Positions 34,224-45,685 of a stretch of 64,000 nucleotides of DNA are shown piece by piece (within the stretch, counting starts at the first letter, position 1; every line of letters starts with the position of its first letter). A program made the position numbers and the translations under genes. The notes below the pieces were generated by a model. That model did not search any database. It had not been told where the DNA came from and saw nothing but the letters and a program-made list of their open reading frames with translations. Source of the DNA: Lactarius indigo (lineage: Eukaryota > Basidiomycota > Agaricomycetes > Russulales > Russulaceae); assembly GCA_025766275.1 (NCBI GenBank), contig JAFKAC010000014.1, positions 496,001-560,000 of the forward strand, read 5' to 3'.

Positions 34224-35705
34224 TTCGTTGTTCATAGTCCATTCCCTGGGAAGGGACGGGGTCCAACCTTTGTTCTCTCGACATGAGACGACTGCCTTTT
34301 TTGTTTTTTCTTCCTCTTCTTATCGGACAGTACTTGGAACAAGTTACAAGAGACTCGATCATGGAAAGGCGCTGGGAGCCTCCGCATTACGGATTTATGC
34401 CGACATGACTGCCTCATGCCGTGTCAGTCGTGATACTTGATGTCCTTTACAAAGACAGAGGCGCGGTCGTCGTTAGGCTCGTGAAGACGTGATTGATTAT
34501 TTCATATCAGCCTGCAGGCCAGTGCGAAGGGTGGAACTATGGACTGTAGTAGGTCATTGTGGAATGTCCGAGTTGGGTAGGACCAAGGAGAACTTAGTGG
34601 ATGTCACCTTTGGCTTTGAACACTCGTTGCTAACCAACCAACAAGGAGAACCAAATTCAACTTCGTTGTGAGTGTGAGATCGTCATATCAGCACGCTATC
34701 TGTCAACAGACCGGGAAAGAGACAAGGTGATGATTGAGGTGATGAGAAGAAGCCACTATCAGATATATGAGCACCTGCACTGCATCGTTATCACCTAATT
34801 GTTATCGTTACCAAAAAATCCATTATGGCGGTAACTTACTATACAATGCAGTAGCTGATAGCATGCCAGTGGCTGGATACCACCCACGGTTGGTTGTGAC
34901 GACGTTGTTTCTTGGCACTTGCCTTTTTCAGGATGTGGCCGAATGCGGTAAAATGGCAACTGCCGGTGTCCGCCAAGGTATCCGCTAGTCATGCGACAAT
35001 AACGTTAATCTAGCCACCGGACAGATAGGCGCTCTGTACAGGCGAAAACAAGTGGGGCTATCACAGCAAGAGGGCTAGACACTGGATTCTAGGCCATTCA
35101 AGTTGTGGACGATATAGAGTTCCAAAACTGTTCTAATGTATACTGTACGTGAAACCTGAGATGGCCTCATTGCATAGCTTGACACGTACTAGGTCTTTGG
35201 CCCGGCCAATTCACCACCACAAAGGATGGCGGCGGCCGCTACAGCTAGACAGATGAGAGATGGCTCGGTCGGGATCATCATTTCATTGAATGTGCCTGAG
35301 CCAAGCCCGTTTGTATGGTGGTTCCTGAATTATTCACCATCCCAAAAACAGTAACCTTGTACTGTGCCAGTGCTCGCTCGCTCGGCCTTCGATACTCACA
35401 CTTCCTCACCTTGCAGTGCTTCACATCAGTGGATTCAACTGTTGCCATAGGGCACATACACAGGCATCGTGGTTGGTGGCTGGCTTAGTATCATCCCCGA
35501 TGCGATCAAAATGGCCGAATGTTATTGGCTCCGTGTGAGCGCCAATATATGGGCGGCCAACGGACGTCGACTGTGCGGCTGAGACGCGGCCCTTCACGAT
35601 CTTTGACATATAAGCCCTTTTTCAGTCACTGTACCATGGCCCTGAGCGCTGTCGATCCTCAGCCCTTTCCCCCCTCCTTCCACGGTTCCACCTACGCAGG
35701 CAAGA
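34224..35705. repeat. T-array spacer between T-F and T-G
   Basis: It begins with the usual T-rich tract (34296-34320), caagagactcgatcatgg, and the tgtagtaggtcattgtgg block to about 34590. A less familiar stretch follows, then the cggacagataggcgctctgt to ttcaagttgtggacgata block (35018-35110). The last 0.5 kb before T-G resembles no other spacer closely. No gene is supported. Confidence 0.65.
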
Positions 35706-37171
35706 ATGCGACGTTTCGCTGCGCTCACCTCCTCCCTCCTCCTCCTCGCCGCCGGTGACTTCGCAGTTGCCCAAATCAACGCCCCGGACTGTAGCTTGTC
35801 CTGGAAATGGGTACAGCCTCGCCTTTTGTCTCTGTGGGCAGTGGGTTGACAGTCTATACGTAGACGTTCAACACTCTTGGCCAAAATGCGTGTACTGTCG
35901 CGGCGTATATGATGGGGACCTGTAATGGTGGCGGTGAGTATCCTTTCTTTTCTCTTGCGTGTTCCATTCGTTCGTGTTCTCAACCTTCGCCAGCGTTCAC
36001 TATCAACGCGCTGCAGCCAGGCTACTCGTATACAGGTCCCAGTGGTATCGACGACGCCAACCTTTGTAAATGCAACACGGTCACTTACAATCTCATAAGT
36101 GCCTGTGATGCGTGTCAGGGATCAACGTGGATAACGTATGTCTGCCTCCTGCGTCCTCTCTTCACACTGGCTTATCAGCAATTCAGCTGGTCCGAATACT
36201 CGTTCAACTGCACAAGGACACTAACCCCCTCGACGTGAGTCAACCATCACAGAATGTTTACTTTTAGGGTCTTGGGTATTGACAGCATTTTTCACATGCA
36301 GTTTCCCCAACGCTGTACCTTCAGGAACACTTGTGCCCCAGTGGGCTCTTCTAGATCACACCGTTCGTTACCCTTGTTCGTACCATCCCGAAACCCAGCT
36401 AAGCAACCGTACCCCCATCTTCTGCAGAATGAGAACCTCTGGAATGCCACCAAGGCGTTCGTGGTCGGAGGTACGCAATCCAACCTTCCTCCGCTTCTTC
36501 CTCCTCATCTGACCCAATCCTCCTCAGATACCCCTGAGATACAGGCGGGTTCGTTGATTGGTACTGGCACCGCTGCCTCCGGCTCCGGAAGTGATAGTTC
36601 TACTGCCTCCGCCTCCACCGCCTCCCGATCCGGATCTACCTCCCCTTCCTCTACCTTCTCTTCGCCATCCCCTACGTCCACTTCGTCTTCTGGGAGCAAG
36701 TCGAACACCGGAGCAATCGCAGGCGGCGTTGCAGGTGGTGTCGTGGCCGTCGCAGCCGTCGTCGGCCTCTTGTTCTACTTCCTGCGGAGGCGACCGCGCC
36801 CACAGGCGCCATCCGCCGCCTTCGTGGTCGACGGCACGACGCCCCCACCGTCAGCGACGCAGCACATGAACCAGGTCCACCATGTGCAGGTGAATCCAGA
36901 AGACGGGACTTCATACGTGCCCGGGACACCCGTTACGCCAATGAAATTCTATGTATGTTTTCCATCCTGCACGGCTACATTCTGTGTGTACTCACATTTT
37001 TTGTTACAGGACCCGAATGATCCATCCACATACCCTGGGTACCAGAGCGTGCCAAGCACACCAGACGTGCACGTCCCCGTCGCGCCGTATGAAGGGAGCC
37101 TGAACGGGAACACTCTTGCCAGCATGCAAACGACGCGCCCACAAGGTTATCACGGCCTGCCAACCGTCTGA
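35706..37171 (+). CDS. T-G: eight-cysteine single-pass membrane protein, longest stalk
   Basis: The signal peptide starts MRRFAALTSSLLLLAAGDFA and ends VAQ. Exons: NAPDCSLSWKW, TFNTLGQNACTVAAYMMGTC, FTINALQPGYSYTGPSGID, CKCNTVTYNLISACDACQGS, WSEYSFNCTRTLTPST, FPNAVPSGTLVPQWALLDHT, NENLWNATKAFVVGG, a Ser/Thr stalk of about 55 residues, NTGAIAGGVAGGVVAVAAVV with GLLFYFLRRRPR, and a tail DPNDPSTYPGYQ ending GYHGLPTV. The protein is about 350 residues. The long, Ser/Thr-rich stalk suggests heavy O-glycosylation, lifting the cysteine domain off the membrane. The 3' flank carries a long pyrimidine-rich tract (37255-37330) like the other copies. It is the last copy of the array. Confidence 0.87.
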
Positions 37172-40100
37172 TCGTTGCCCGTCGTCCGCTTCCTGCGATA
37201 AGGAAGGGGAGGCCCTCACTTTCACATTCTTCCAGCATGGGACGATTAGCCTTATTTCTCCCCTCCCCTCCCTTTTCTTTTGTGAACTTTTTTTTTTGTT
37301 TTGTCTTTTGTTGTTTTATTTTAAAGTAATATTCAGCGATGGGGGTTCGTGGGCGGGTGGGTGAATGGAGACGGGATGATGGCCGATCAGAACAATCAGC
37401 GCTTTTTTTTCTTCTTTGACTCGTCACTCATTCACACGACGACGCCTTCCACTGTACATTTCGTCCTCTCACCGCGGCCAACAAAAATTACAATTCCTTG
37501 ATCATCATGAAATTGTCCCATTTGCGGCGTCATTGCACTACAGTACTGTATCTATCCTTACACAGAGTTCGTAGTAAATGGGTGGCGCGGGATCTTTGGC
37601 CATAACAGGTGCTCCGGACTCCGGAGCAAGCTTTGTTGGGGAGGTTCTTTATACCATTACGATCATTCATCACGCCGATCAGCTATCACGGATCAAATCA
37701 GGTACATCAGGGACAGGACCTGGACTTACCCACGTACAGCGCTCGCTAAAATTCTGTCAATTTTGTTGTCAAGCGACGTTCGGGGACTCCTAAAAAATAA
37801 CGTAACTTTTGGTGTTGCACACGTAGAGTACAAGGGCTACGTGCTTCCTCTGCCAATCGTACGACAACGAAGAGTTGCTCGAACCCACCCCGGGGCTATC
37901 ATTCATTAATCATCTGTCGTACGATGTACAGCCATGATTGTTTGAATGCGCCGCTGCCACCTGTGCATGCATCATTTTTCTTCTGAACCCGCTCCCGCAC
38001 CGCCCGGCGGTAGGGAGCCTATCCACTCAACGTCCGAGACCGGGGTCACCGAAGCGATGCATTCTGCGGCTAACGCCAATCGCGCGGGTATTTTTTCTTT
38101 TTTTTTTATTGGGGCCGATCGGGCCCGACAGATCCTTCCGGTACTCATTTTGCCATACAAAAATGTACGTAGCTCCTCGATTTGATGGAATGAGAACTTG
38201 CTGTTGCCGTGGTGGCTTGGCGTTGGTCCGACCCTCTCAAAAAGAAAAAGCTTATCCGTCAAACCTCGAGCGAAAATACCGCACTGGCACGCGCATTGCC
38301 GACCCTGTGTTTATTAGTTTACGTGTGTTTGTGCTCGGTGTGGCCCAGAGGTTGCGGTTACTCCTTGCGTTGACTTGCTTATGTATGACCTATCTCTTCG
38401 AGATTTTAGTTTGGCAGGTACATTCGTCTGGGTTACTTGCGCCTCGCGAGCGCGGGACGACCGTAGGAGGATGCGGAGGTACATAGAAACGTAGAATTAG
38501 AATAGAACTAGAACAGGCCAAGATTCCACACCATAACCCCGAGGAGCGGCGTATTGTCCACTTTCTTCCGGACGGGACTTCGAGTTGAACACGTCTGGTC
38601 CATGGATGCATGTGGTGTACTACGATTGAGCAGCAAGCGGAAACAAGAGGCCAATAGATATACTCTCAAGGAAGAATGCATGGGACGTCGCAGAAACAAG
38701 AGGGGTATGCTAAACAGTGAGAAACTTGGTGAGAAACTACCTGTAAACGAGCGGAATCATATCCCACATCAAGAAAAAGTCACGTAATCACTGATTGTAA
38801 GTGCAAAAAAATACAACGCACGAAAAGCTGTGACAGTCTGTGGGAGTGGTAGAGAAAAGAAGAAAGAGCATTTTTCTGATGGAGAAAGCAGAGCACTTGA
38901 GCCGAAACCTCGAAAGGAGCGTATTCTCGTTACAATTACATCTTGAATTACGTTGTATCTACAATCTACATATTAAAAAAGAATTGGCAGAAACCCCAAT
39001 CTGGAGAGCCCGTAACTGGAAGACAGGACGCCGGTCCTCTTCTAGCGCGCCACCACAGCGCATTTCCAAAGTATCATGGTCGTCCCAGTCTCTCAATCCA
39101 AGTCGTCGTCTACTTGGTTATCTAACGGAAGACCGCCAGTAATGGGTGTTGTTATACTTCCCTGCACCCTGGTTGGCGGTGGGGCCGATGGGTACTATTG
39201 GCGCATGAGTGACCCGTAGTAGCTAGGTGTTTGGATAGACGGATGGGGACGATCATCGGGCACTGGTAGTGCACCGGTATAGGTTGGGCCCGGGATGTGG
39301 CCCGGGGGTGGATACGCGGAATCCACTTCCCGGGAGATCTGCTGGTCATCGATGGTCATTCCAGGTGGCATCTACCTCTTCACCTTATAAGGAGCCTGAG
39401 AAGCCCACGCTCCTACCTGAGTTTTTTTGGCCCAGACCCCTTCGACATCAACCGGGCCTTCTCCAAGGAGATGTCCAAGTCGGAGTGGGTCAAGGCTGAC
39501 GCCGTTCATCCCCTCGCTGCATGCGCTGGTCAGCTCGCGACGTGTCGCTTCAGTTAGAGCTCTCTTTGCTAGAAAAAATCAGGATAGGGGTAGAGGTCCA
39601 CCCTATATGGATCCTTTTCGCGACCATCGACAAGGCGCGCAGCGGAGCGATGGCGGGCGTGACAATCCTAGAGAAAACCTGAGCGGGAAGATCGCCTGGG
39701 TGATTGTCTTCCCGTGCACATACAGTACGTCACCTCAAACGCCATTGGCAGTACACCCTCTCGAGCTACCTCCCAGGCGCGGTGCACGCCGAGGTCTCGG
39801 CTTTCAATAGGTACGGTGGATGGCACACGCCATCGAACCCCGCGGCAGCATGCATATACTTAAGGGAAGGGGGCATCCTGCGCTGGACATGGGTACTGCT
39901 TGAGGGAAAGGAGGGCCATGGAATCCTGCTCCTGTCCCGTTGAGAAACAAGGGCACACTAAGCTTCATTAGATAGAAATGATAAAGCGACTTGCCTAGTG
40001 CACCAGACAAGAGGTAAGCAAGTAGGGTGCCAGGCATACACAGCGCATCCTTGAGTATATCATAAAGATAGTGAAGAGGGTACATACACCACAGCAACTA

Positions 40101-40952
40101 AGGGTTGTGATGCGAGACTACGCTCGCGTTTCATCTCTTCTTATCCCACACCGCCAAGGCATGCACGGACTCCAGGAAAGACGATCACGCACGTATTCGC
40201 ATGAGGTGTGGGCAATGCCCAACGCCGAGGTAACTCGCGCGTGGACCTAGTCTTTGTGCATTTTTTTCTTGATTGTTGTTATAGCCAGTTGCAGCCAAGT
40301 TTGTTGCATCGATTAACTGGTTTCCGTTCATGAAATACATTAGGGGGAACAACACTATATATGACGACATATTGAGGCCCAACTGGCCCCTCAATGACTT
40401 GGCGACTCGCAGACCTTGTAGGATAGAACGTTTTCGCAGTGGGTCGAGCCAGGACAGTGGATACGCACGCGCATGCACCCACTCCAGCCTGGAGTCCCAG
40501 GGTAGTTCAGATCTCGACGTCAAAGTGCATTGTCGTGTGACGCAGGAGACACCCCATCCAAGAAAATTCATGAACCGAGCTGAGCACAGCTAAGACACAG
40601 GCCGAAAGTAGAGGAAGGGCTCGAAGAATGCGGCCATAGAAATACTCGACGACGTTCGTCACGGTGGAGTTCGAGTTACGGCTTTGACGGCGCGCGCCGA
40701 GGGTGAAGACATGGGGGTGATCGGGTTCCTCCCAGTGGTTTCGGGGTCCCTCACCCGGTCTCCTTTTGTCGTTGCACGTTCTTGAGACTGGTCTCCGCTC
40801 TTCTTCATAGGCGTCTTTGAAGCTCCTCTGAATTATGAGTAACGCAGATAAATAACATGACCACGGGTAAAAGCTGGGTAAATAACATAGTGTGGTCGGA
40901 CTACGATCGCTAATTCTCGATTTTGGGATGGCCAGCTACGTTACTCTGTACC
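37172..40952. other. Boundary region between the T and P arrays
   Basis: No intact gene is supported. The start is the T-G 3' flank. Frames at 37938-38486 and 39269-40593 are unrecognised and overlap on both strands. A broken proline-rich minus-strand frame is listed at 39093-39371. From about 40720 the DNA matches the distal downstream flank of P2 and P5 (ctcacc.gg...gttgcacgttct, then gaagctcctctg), so the P array repeat begins there. Confidence 0.45.
39093..39371 (-). pseudogene. Proline-rich coding remnant with one in-frame stop
   Basis: From the ATG at 39371 the minus strand reads MPPGMTIDDQQISREVD, then YPPPGHIPGPTYTGALPVPD, then IQTPSYYGSLMRQ. It meets TAG at 39195-39197 and continues in the same frame as YPSAPPPTRVQGSITTPITG to a stop at 39093. 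The sustained, biased composition on both sides of the single stop suggests a once-coding piece. I do not recognise the family. It is not clearly related to family P. Confidence 0.35.
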
Positions 40953-42061
40953 CTAGGACTGGCCCTCGGTACACTCACTACAGAATTCCTGTCCCTCGGG
41001 ACAAGCCCGCCGGTTGCATCTGGGGCATAGCGTCGCTATGCGATCACAAATTCCGGTCCTAATCGACGGATAGAAATCAGGTTGACAGACCGGACAGTGC
41101 GAAAGGGCCACTTACTCCATGTGACTATGACCGCAGAACCCACCCAAACGTTCTGCTACCTCACCTGTGATTTCCTTCCCACACTCGGGTAGCCTACAGT
41201 AGAATGTGGTTCCACTGATGGGAGTAGTTGCCAATGTCTGCATCCGGTTCGGACGCTTTTTTCTGCGGACTGAAGATGGTCAACGCATGGATGTGGTCTC
41301 CGATGGAGTACAGGATTCACATATTTTTTGTATCCCGGTGAGGGGACGATCTGAGTCTAGAAGACCCTTTTCAAGCGCGCCATCGTCGTGCATTGTTGAA
41401 ATACCATGTTTATCCTCGTTTTTCTTATAATACGGGTCGCCTTCTAGCCCATACCACTATTTTCTCAGTGTGTCTATATTAGGCTGTAGGGGACACACGC
41501 ACGATTTCTCTGGCAGTCGACAGGGATCTGAGTTTCTCCAGACATCTCTGAATGTAATTGAGTGTGGGCCATAATTGGTGCTTGCAAGGCGTAGCTCGGA
41601 TAAAACACGGGTGTAGCTTGAGTATCGTTTCTGAGAACGGGAACGGGCATTGTTATACTTCTCCGGGGTTGCGACAGGCCCAAATGAGTCGTCGGTGTCG
41701 TCGGCCCATGGGTGAGTCGTCCTTGTGGGGTTGGGAAGGCCGGAGAGACTGGTAGGGGTTGAGATGCATGTGGAAATACGGACAGATGTGGAAGGAGAAG
41801 CGCTTCATTAGGGGTCGACAGCAGAGAAGTCGGAGGCACCCAAGGGCCAGGATCTGAAAATTTTCGCGAGGACCAACCGGGAGCATCAGAGAATGTGCCA
41901 AGGATAACCCTTGCGAACCTACTTCGGGAAGGCCATCCAGAACCCTGCGCGGGATCTAGTGTGGTCAGACAATTGCTCGCCACACCGAACACGGGGATCG
42001 TAGCCGGAGCAGAGGCAGGGGGCTGAGGGAAAGGGAGCAGTCTGCGGTTCTCATCCATCAA
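40953..42061 (-). CDS. P1: proline-rich protein with two zinc-finger-like modules
   Basis: The ATG at 42061 (or 42058) opens a Pro/Ser-rich region: LLPFPQPPASAPATIPVFG, later TTHLGLSQPRRSITMPVP, PSYALQAP and MSGETQIPVDCQRNRA. After two introns in poorly settled positions, a 3' exon encodes CRLPECGKEITGEVAERLGG then FCGHSH, i.e. C-x4-C-x15-C-x3-H. A GTAAGT intron of 57 nt follows, then an exon with GICDRIATLCPRCNRRACPE and GQEFCSECTEGQS, a C-x2-C...C-x2-C-like second module, and a stop at 40953. There is no signal peptide or membrane helix, so a nuclear or cytoplasmic protein is likely. Its reading frame passes through the region that is an intron in the other copies without a stop (TGG where P2 and P3 have TGA). 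Function unknown. Confidence 0.7.
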
Positions 42062-42112
42062 TGGAGTGAGATCTGCGCTTGGCTGACTTTTCTTTTTTCT
42101 GATGGGGGAGAG

Positions 42113-42119
42113 TATTTAT
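42113..42119 (-). promoter_or_regulatory. TATA-like box of P1 (degenerate)
   Basis: TATTTAT (plus strand) lies 52 nt upstream of the P1 ATG, at the same place as the TATATA boxes of P2 to P5, next to the shared ctgatggggg block. Confidence 0.45.
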
Positions 42120-45100
42120 GTCAACAACGACGATGGCCAATGTCGCTGAGACTATATAAGGAGCGACTTTGATTCCCGTTTGTTCTCCATTGGTCCCTGG
42201 GAACCGTTTTTTTTTTGTCTGAAACATAGTCAAGTACCGCCATTTACTGTCACTGCGCTTTGACACAACAACGTAAAATACGCATTGACCCCAGGGGGGC
42301 TTCATCACATTTGGGGAGTTCCTCCGTAGAGAAAGCGAAATTGACTGTGGCGGTATTGCTCCCGCAGGTCTCGAGACCATTCTGCGCATGGACCCATCTG
42401 AATTGCAAATCCAATGCAGCTCACGAATGGAAAAACCCTTCTTGGATATAATCTGGGGGAAAGCACGGCGGGAAACGCCGCCGCTTGCGTGTTCTCGGAT
42501 TGCAGAAAGGTCAACAACCTAATGTGTCTCAAGCGTAGAAGACATGTGTGACTAGCATCGCAGGTCGAGGAATCGGAAATATTCGGAGAATGGCTGTGTC
42601 ATACTTTGCGGCTCCACGGGGTCAACGGGCAAGCGCGATCATTGAGCGGCGGGGACGAGAATTCTACACGGTTGTAGGCCTGATCGCTCCATTGGGTGGA
42701 CAGTAGACAACCTGTAACACTCTTCCATCAGAGTTGCTATGGAATTGTTATATTGATGCCCCAATGGCCTATTTGATTCGAGAATGAACAAAGAGCTTGA
42801 GAAACATGAAGGTTACACAAAACAATTACAATGGCTGAAAACTTCCCAAACTCAGATGGCCGAGCGAACACTTGTGCAAATGTTCCAGGTGAGGGCCGCT
42901 GTAGGAAAAACAGTGACATGTTCAAATTTCGTTTTTCTGTGAGTGCAGGGGTCAAAAATCGAAATGAGAATCACGTTCGAGGGAGGAGTGAAGAGTGGCG
43001 GGCCACTCTCGGCAAATCCCGGGAAGTTCGAATTGTCCCCGCACAACGCCAGCGGCGCATGCTCCGAATCCTTGTTTTCGCAACGGAGTTGGTCACTGGG
43101 CCCATGCAGCGTTTTTTTTAAAATCCTGTACACAACCCGATGTCGACTTTTATGTTACCCCACTTTCCTGCTTTGCGTAAGGAGCACCAAAGGGGCACCT
43201 TGTGCTTCTCACAAAGGTAGTTCGCAACAACAATCTCAGCCCTCGACTCATTTCCCGGAATACAAACTGTTTTTCGAGAACCCCTCCCCAGATGTCGGCG
43301 TGCGCTGTTGCCGATTTGCCACCTCGATGCCTCGGCACGAACAAGGTCCTCAAGTGTGGATGCTAGTAATCGTCTCTGTCCGAATCACAAGGGTCTGCGA
43401 ATACAGAGGAACGGGGGGATAACCAGGGTGGGGGCTGATGTACGTGATGAAATACCATTTCTGCGTGGGTTGTGGAGTAACTGATGTTCTATCAGGCCAG
43501 ACTTCCCTGCCTCGTCTTGTTTCACATGCAGGGATGAACTCGGCGGTTCCCGGTCTTGCATCGGACTTTGGAACCCATAGTAGTCGATGAGCCTATATAA
43601 CTATCAATCGGCCATCCACCATTGAGGTCACATGTGGCTGGGGGGTAGCATCGCTTGTAGAAGGAGAAGCACCCAGCTTACCTAGGTACTGCAAACGAAA
43701 GAAAAATGACGTGTGGCGGTGGGGAGAGTCTACGCTTTCCGTGGTGCGCGGCCTGCTTACTATCTGTTCTTTGCCTACGTTTCACTCTAGGCGGGGAAAT
43801 CACCCTCACTCTTCGACACGATCGCTTTCCTCCTTATTGCGTTTTTGGGCTCGCATCAGCGTTGGATCAGCGATGGAGGTAGTGAATTTGTTTCGTTTTT
43901 ATTTTACCAAGGTGACTGGGGCGGCAAAATGGATGGTCGGAGGATCTCAAGGGTCATCAGTACGTCTTGTCATTATTCTTTCGCGAGCAATAGTGCTCTT
44001 GTTTGCTTCTTCAATAGAAGCACACCTCTATCGTCATACTGCACAAACCCGGAACTGTCTATTTGCGGCAATATTGTACTTATCCTCGCCAACAGGATGG
44101 CTGCCTGAAGCAGGTCCGGGTTCGCGTTGGTAGGGTCATGTGGTAGGACCATGCCATTGATAAACCCGATTAGCTTACTGTAATTCCCGCAGACCGGGAA
44201 CTAGACTCTTGACCGGACTTATCGTATTGATTGATCGGAGACGTACAGCGCCCATCGAAGAAACTGACCAAAAAGGAGAGCAGTTTCAAGTTGTGCATCA
44301 TGCATGACGCATCACACATGTGCAGAGTCCATGATTCGTGATGAGCACGCAACTGAGGGAGTCTGAGCCATGTCTGTACTGCACTGTCTCCTACCTTGTC
44401 TATCCATTCCTTTTACCGATGCCATTGACACGATCCACTGAAAAACTGAGACCGAGGTCGCCAAAACCTACGGTACTACTGTATCGTGACTGTAGTTTTG
44501 GAAATAAATTGGTTTCACAAATAGATTTCGTTCGTCACTGGGACCGCGGGGGTGATCGCATGGTTTTCTGGGTCGACCAGCGCCGATACTGATCCTACTA
44601 ATTTACTGGACCCTTTCCAGTGACTGCAGTTACCCGTACCGGAGCTTCCTTGCCCCGAGAACAACTCGGAATCGCTTTTGTGGATCAAAAAAAAAAGGAA
44701 TCATTGTGGCCGGAACCTTGGCCTTCCTTGACAAATGCCTTTCCTTCAACGGAAAACGCCGCACAACTCTGTCCTATATTGAAATGGGGTACTGCACGCA
44801 GTACGAATACATACGAGGCAGCACTCGGGCGGAGTGGAATAACCTTCGACCTCGGTCTGCTTATGACCGATGGAATTTTCTTTGTTATCAATAACAGTTT
44901 CCGTTCATCGAAATTTGGTGAGTGCGTCGACCCGCGCCTCCCCTACGCGTGCGAGGGGGCTGCACTAGCGGAGACCACCGCATCGCGGCGCACCGCTGGG
45001 GTATACCGATCCCTATCTGAGGGGGGAACAAGCCGTAGAGTAGATAGATGGAACGACGGACTGCCAGCGAGCGGAAAACCGCGAGAGGCCAGATACTGGC

Positions 45101-45685
45101 AGGTGCACCGGCAGTGCCAGTGCGCGGTGGTTTCTTCGGCTTGCGTGGCCCCTCACCGGGTTGTTCAGTCGTTGCACGTTCTCAATTTCTCGGGCTAGTG
45201 ACTTACGCGGGTCTCGCAGACTCGAGCTCTTCTTTCTTTAGTGGGCAAATTTGAATTTGAAATAACTAAAAATAAATCGCACGACGGTAAGAGACGAGTA
45301 ATACAGTGCGGTCGGACTTTCGCCTCATTTCGACTTCGCGGTTCCCAGCTGCGTCGCCCTATACCTTGGTGGTGACGTACCATCCATCACACATAGCGCG
45401 CTGCTCTCTGCGGCCACCCCTCGGCTATTGTTGCAATTGAGTCACGTATTCCTCTCGGCCTACTTGTAAATTATTAAGTGTGCTTCCTGTAATATCGTCC
45501 TGGATCTAACTTACTGGCTGTTCTTGAGCGAGCTTAGATCTCTTGAATTTACTTGATTACAATTATATCAGTACATTTCAGTCACCTTCCCGAATGCTGA
45601 TATGGCGTTTTGACCCCCCTATACAGTGCCCAACGCAATTGACGATAAGAACAAGATCGGCGGTCTGCACGACACGAACGGCCAC
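42120..45685. other. P1 upstream flank, gene remnant and P2 downstream flank
   Basis: 42150-42480 matches the upstream flank of the other P genes (gattcccg.ttgttc/ccccat, a run of T or A, then ctccgt.gag and ctcacgaat). 42480-43600 holds unrecognised frames only. A degraded membrane-protein piece is listed at 43795-44108. 44830-45380 matches 49040-49330 and 60270-60560, the distal downstream flank of P3 and P5 (cgtcgacccgcgc, ctataccttggtggtgacg). No intact gene is supported. Confidence 0.5.
43795..44108 (+). pseudogene. Possible remnant of a DUF6533-like membrane protein
   Basis: One plus frame reads EITLTLFDTIAFLLIAFLG and, 45 codons later, PLSSYCTNPELSICGNIVLI then LANRMAA and a stop. These resemble helix 6 (FDTxxFLLTxYK) and the last helix (LxSRMxLN) of the DUF6533-type family seen intact at 15325-17108. 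The middle part makes no sense in any single frame, and no start region is found. Weak call: similarity is by eye only. Confidence 0.25.

Noticed and set aside
24206..35705. CRISPR-like array, suggested by regularly recurring blocks
   Set aside because: The repeats are hundreds of bases long, diverged and separated by genes, in a fungal genome. They are duplicated spacers.
42943..43422. 159-codon plus-strand frame
   Set aside because: No recognisable domain, and the amino-acid composition has no coding-like bias.
44620..45198. 192-codon plus-strand frame
   Set aside because: Its second half coincides with the repeated distal flank of P genes, where the matching copy at about 49,040-49,300 is not open in the same way. 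No domain is seen.
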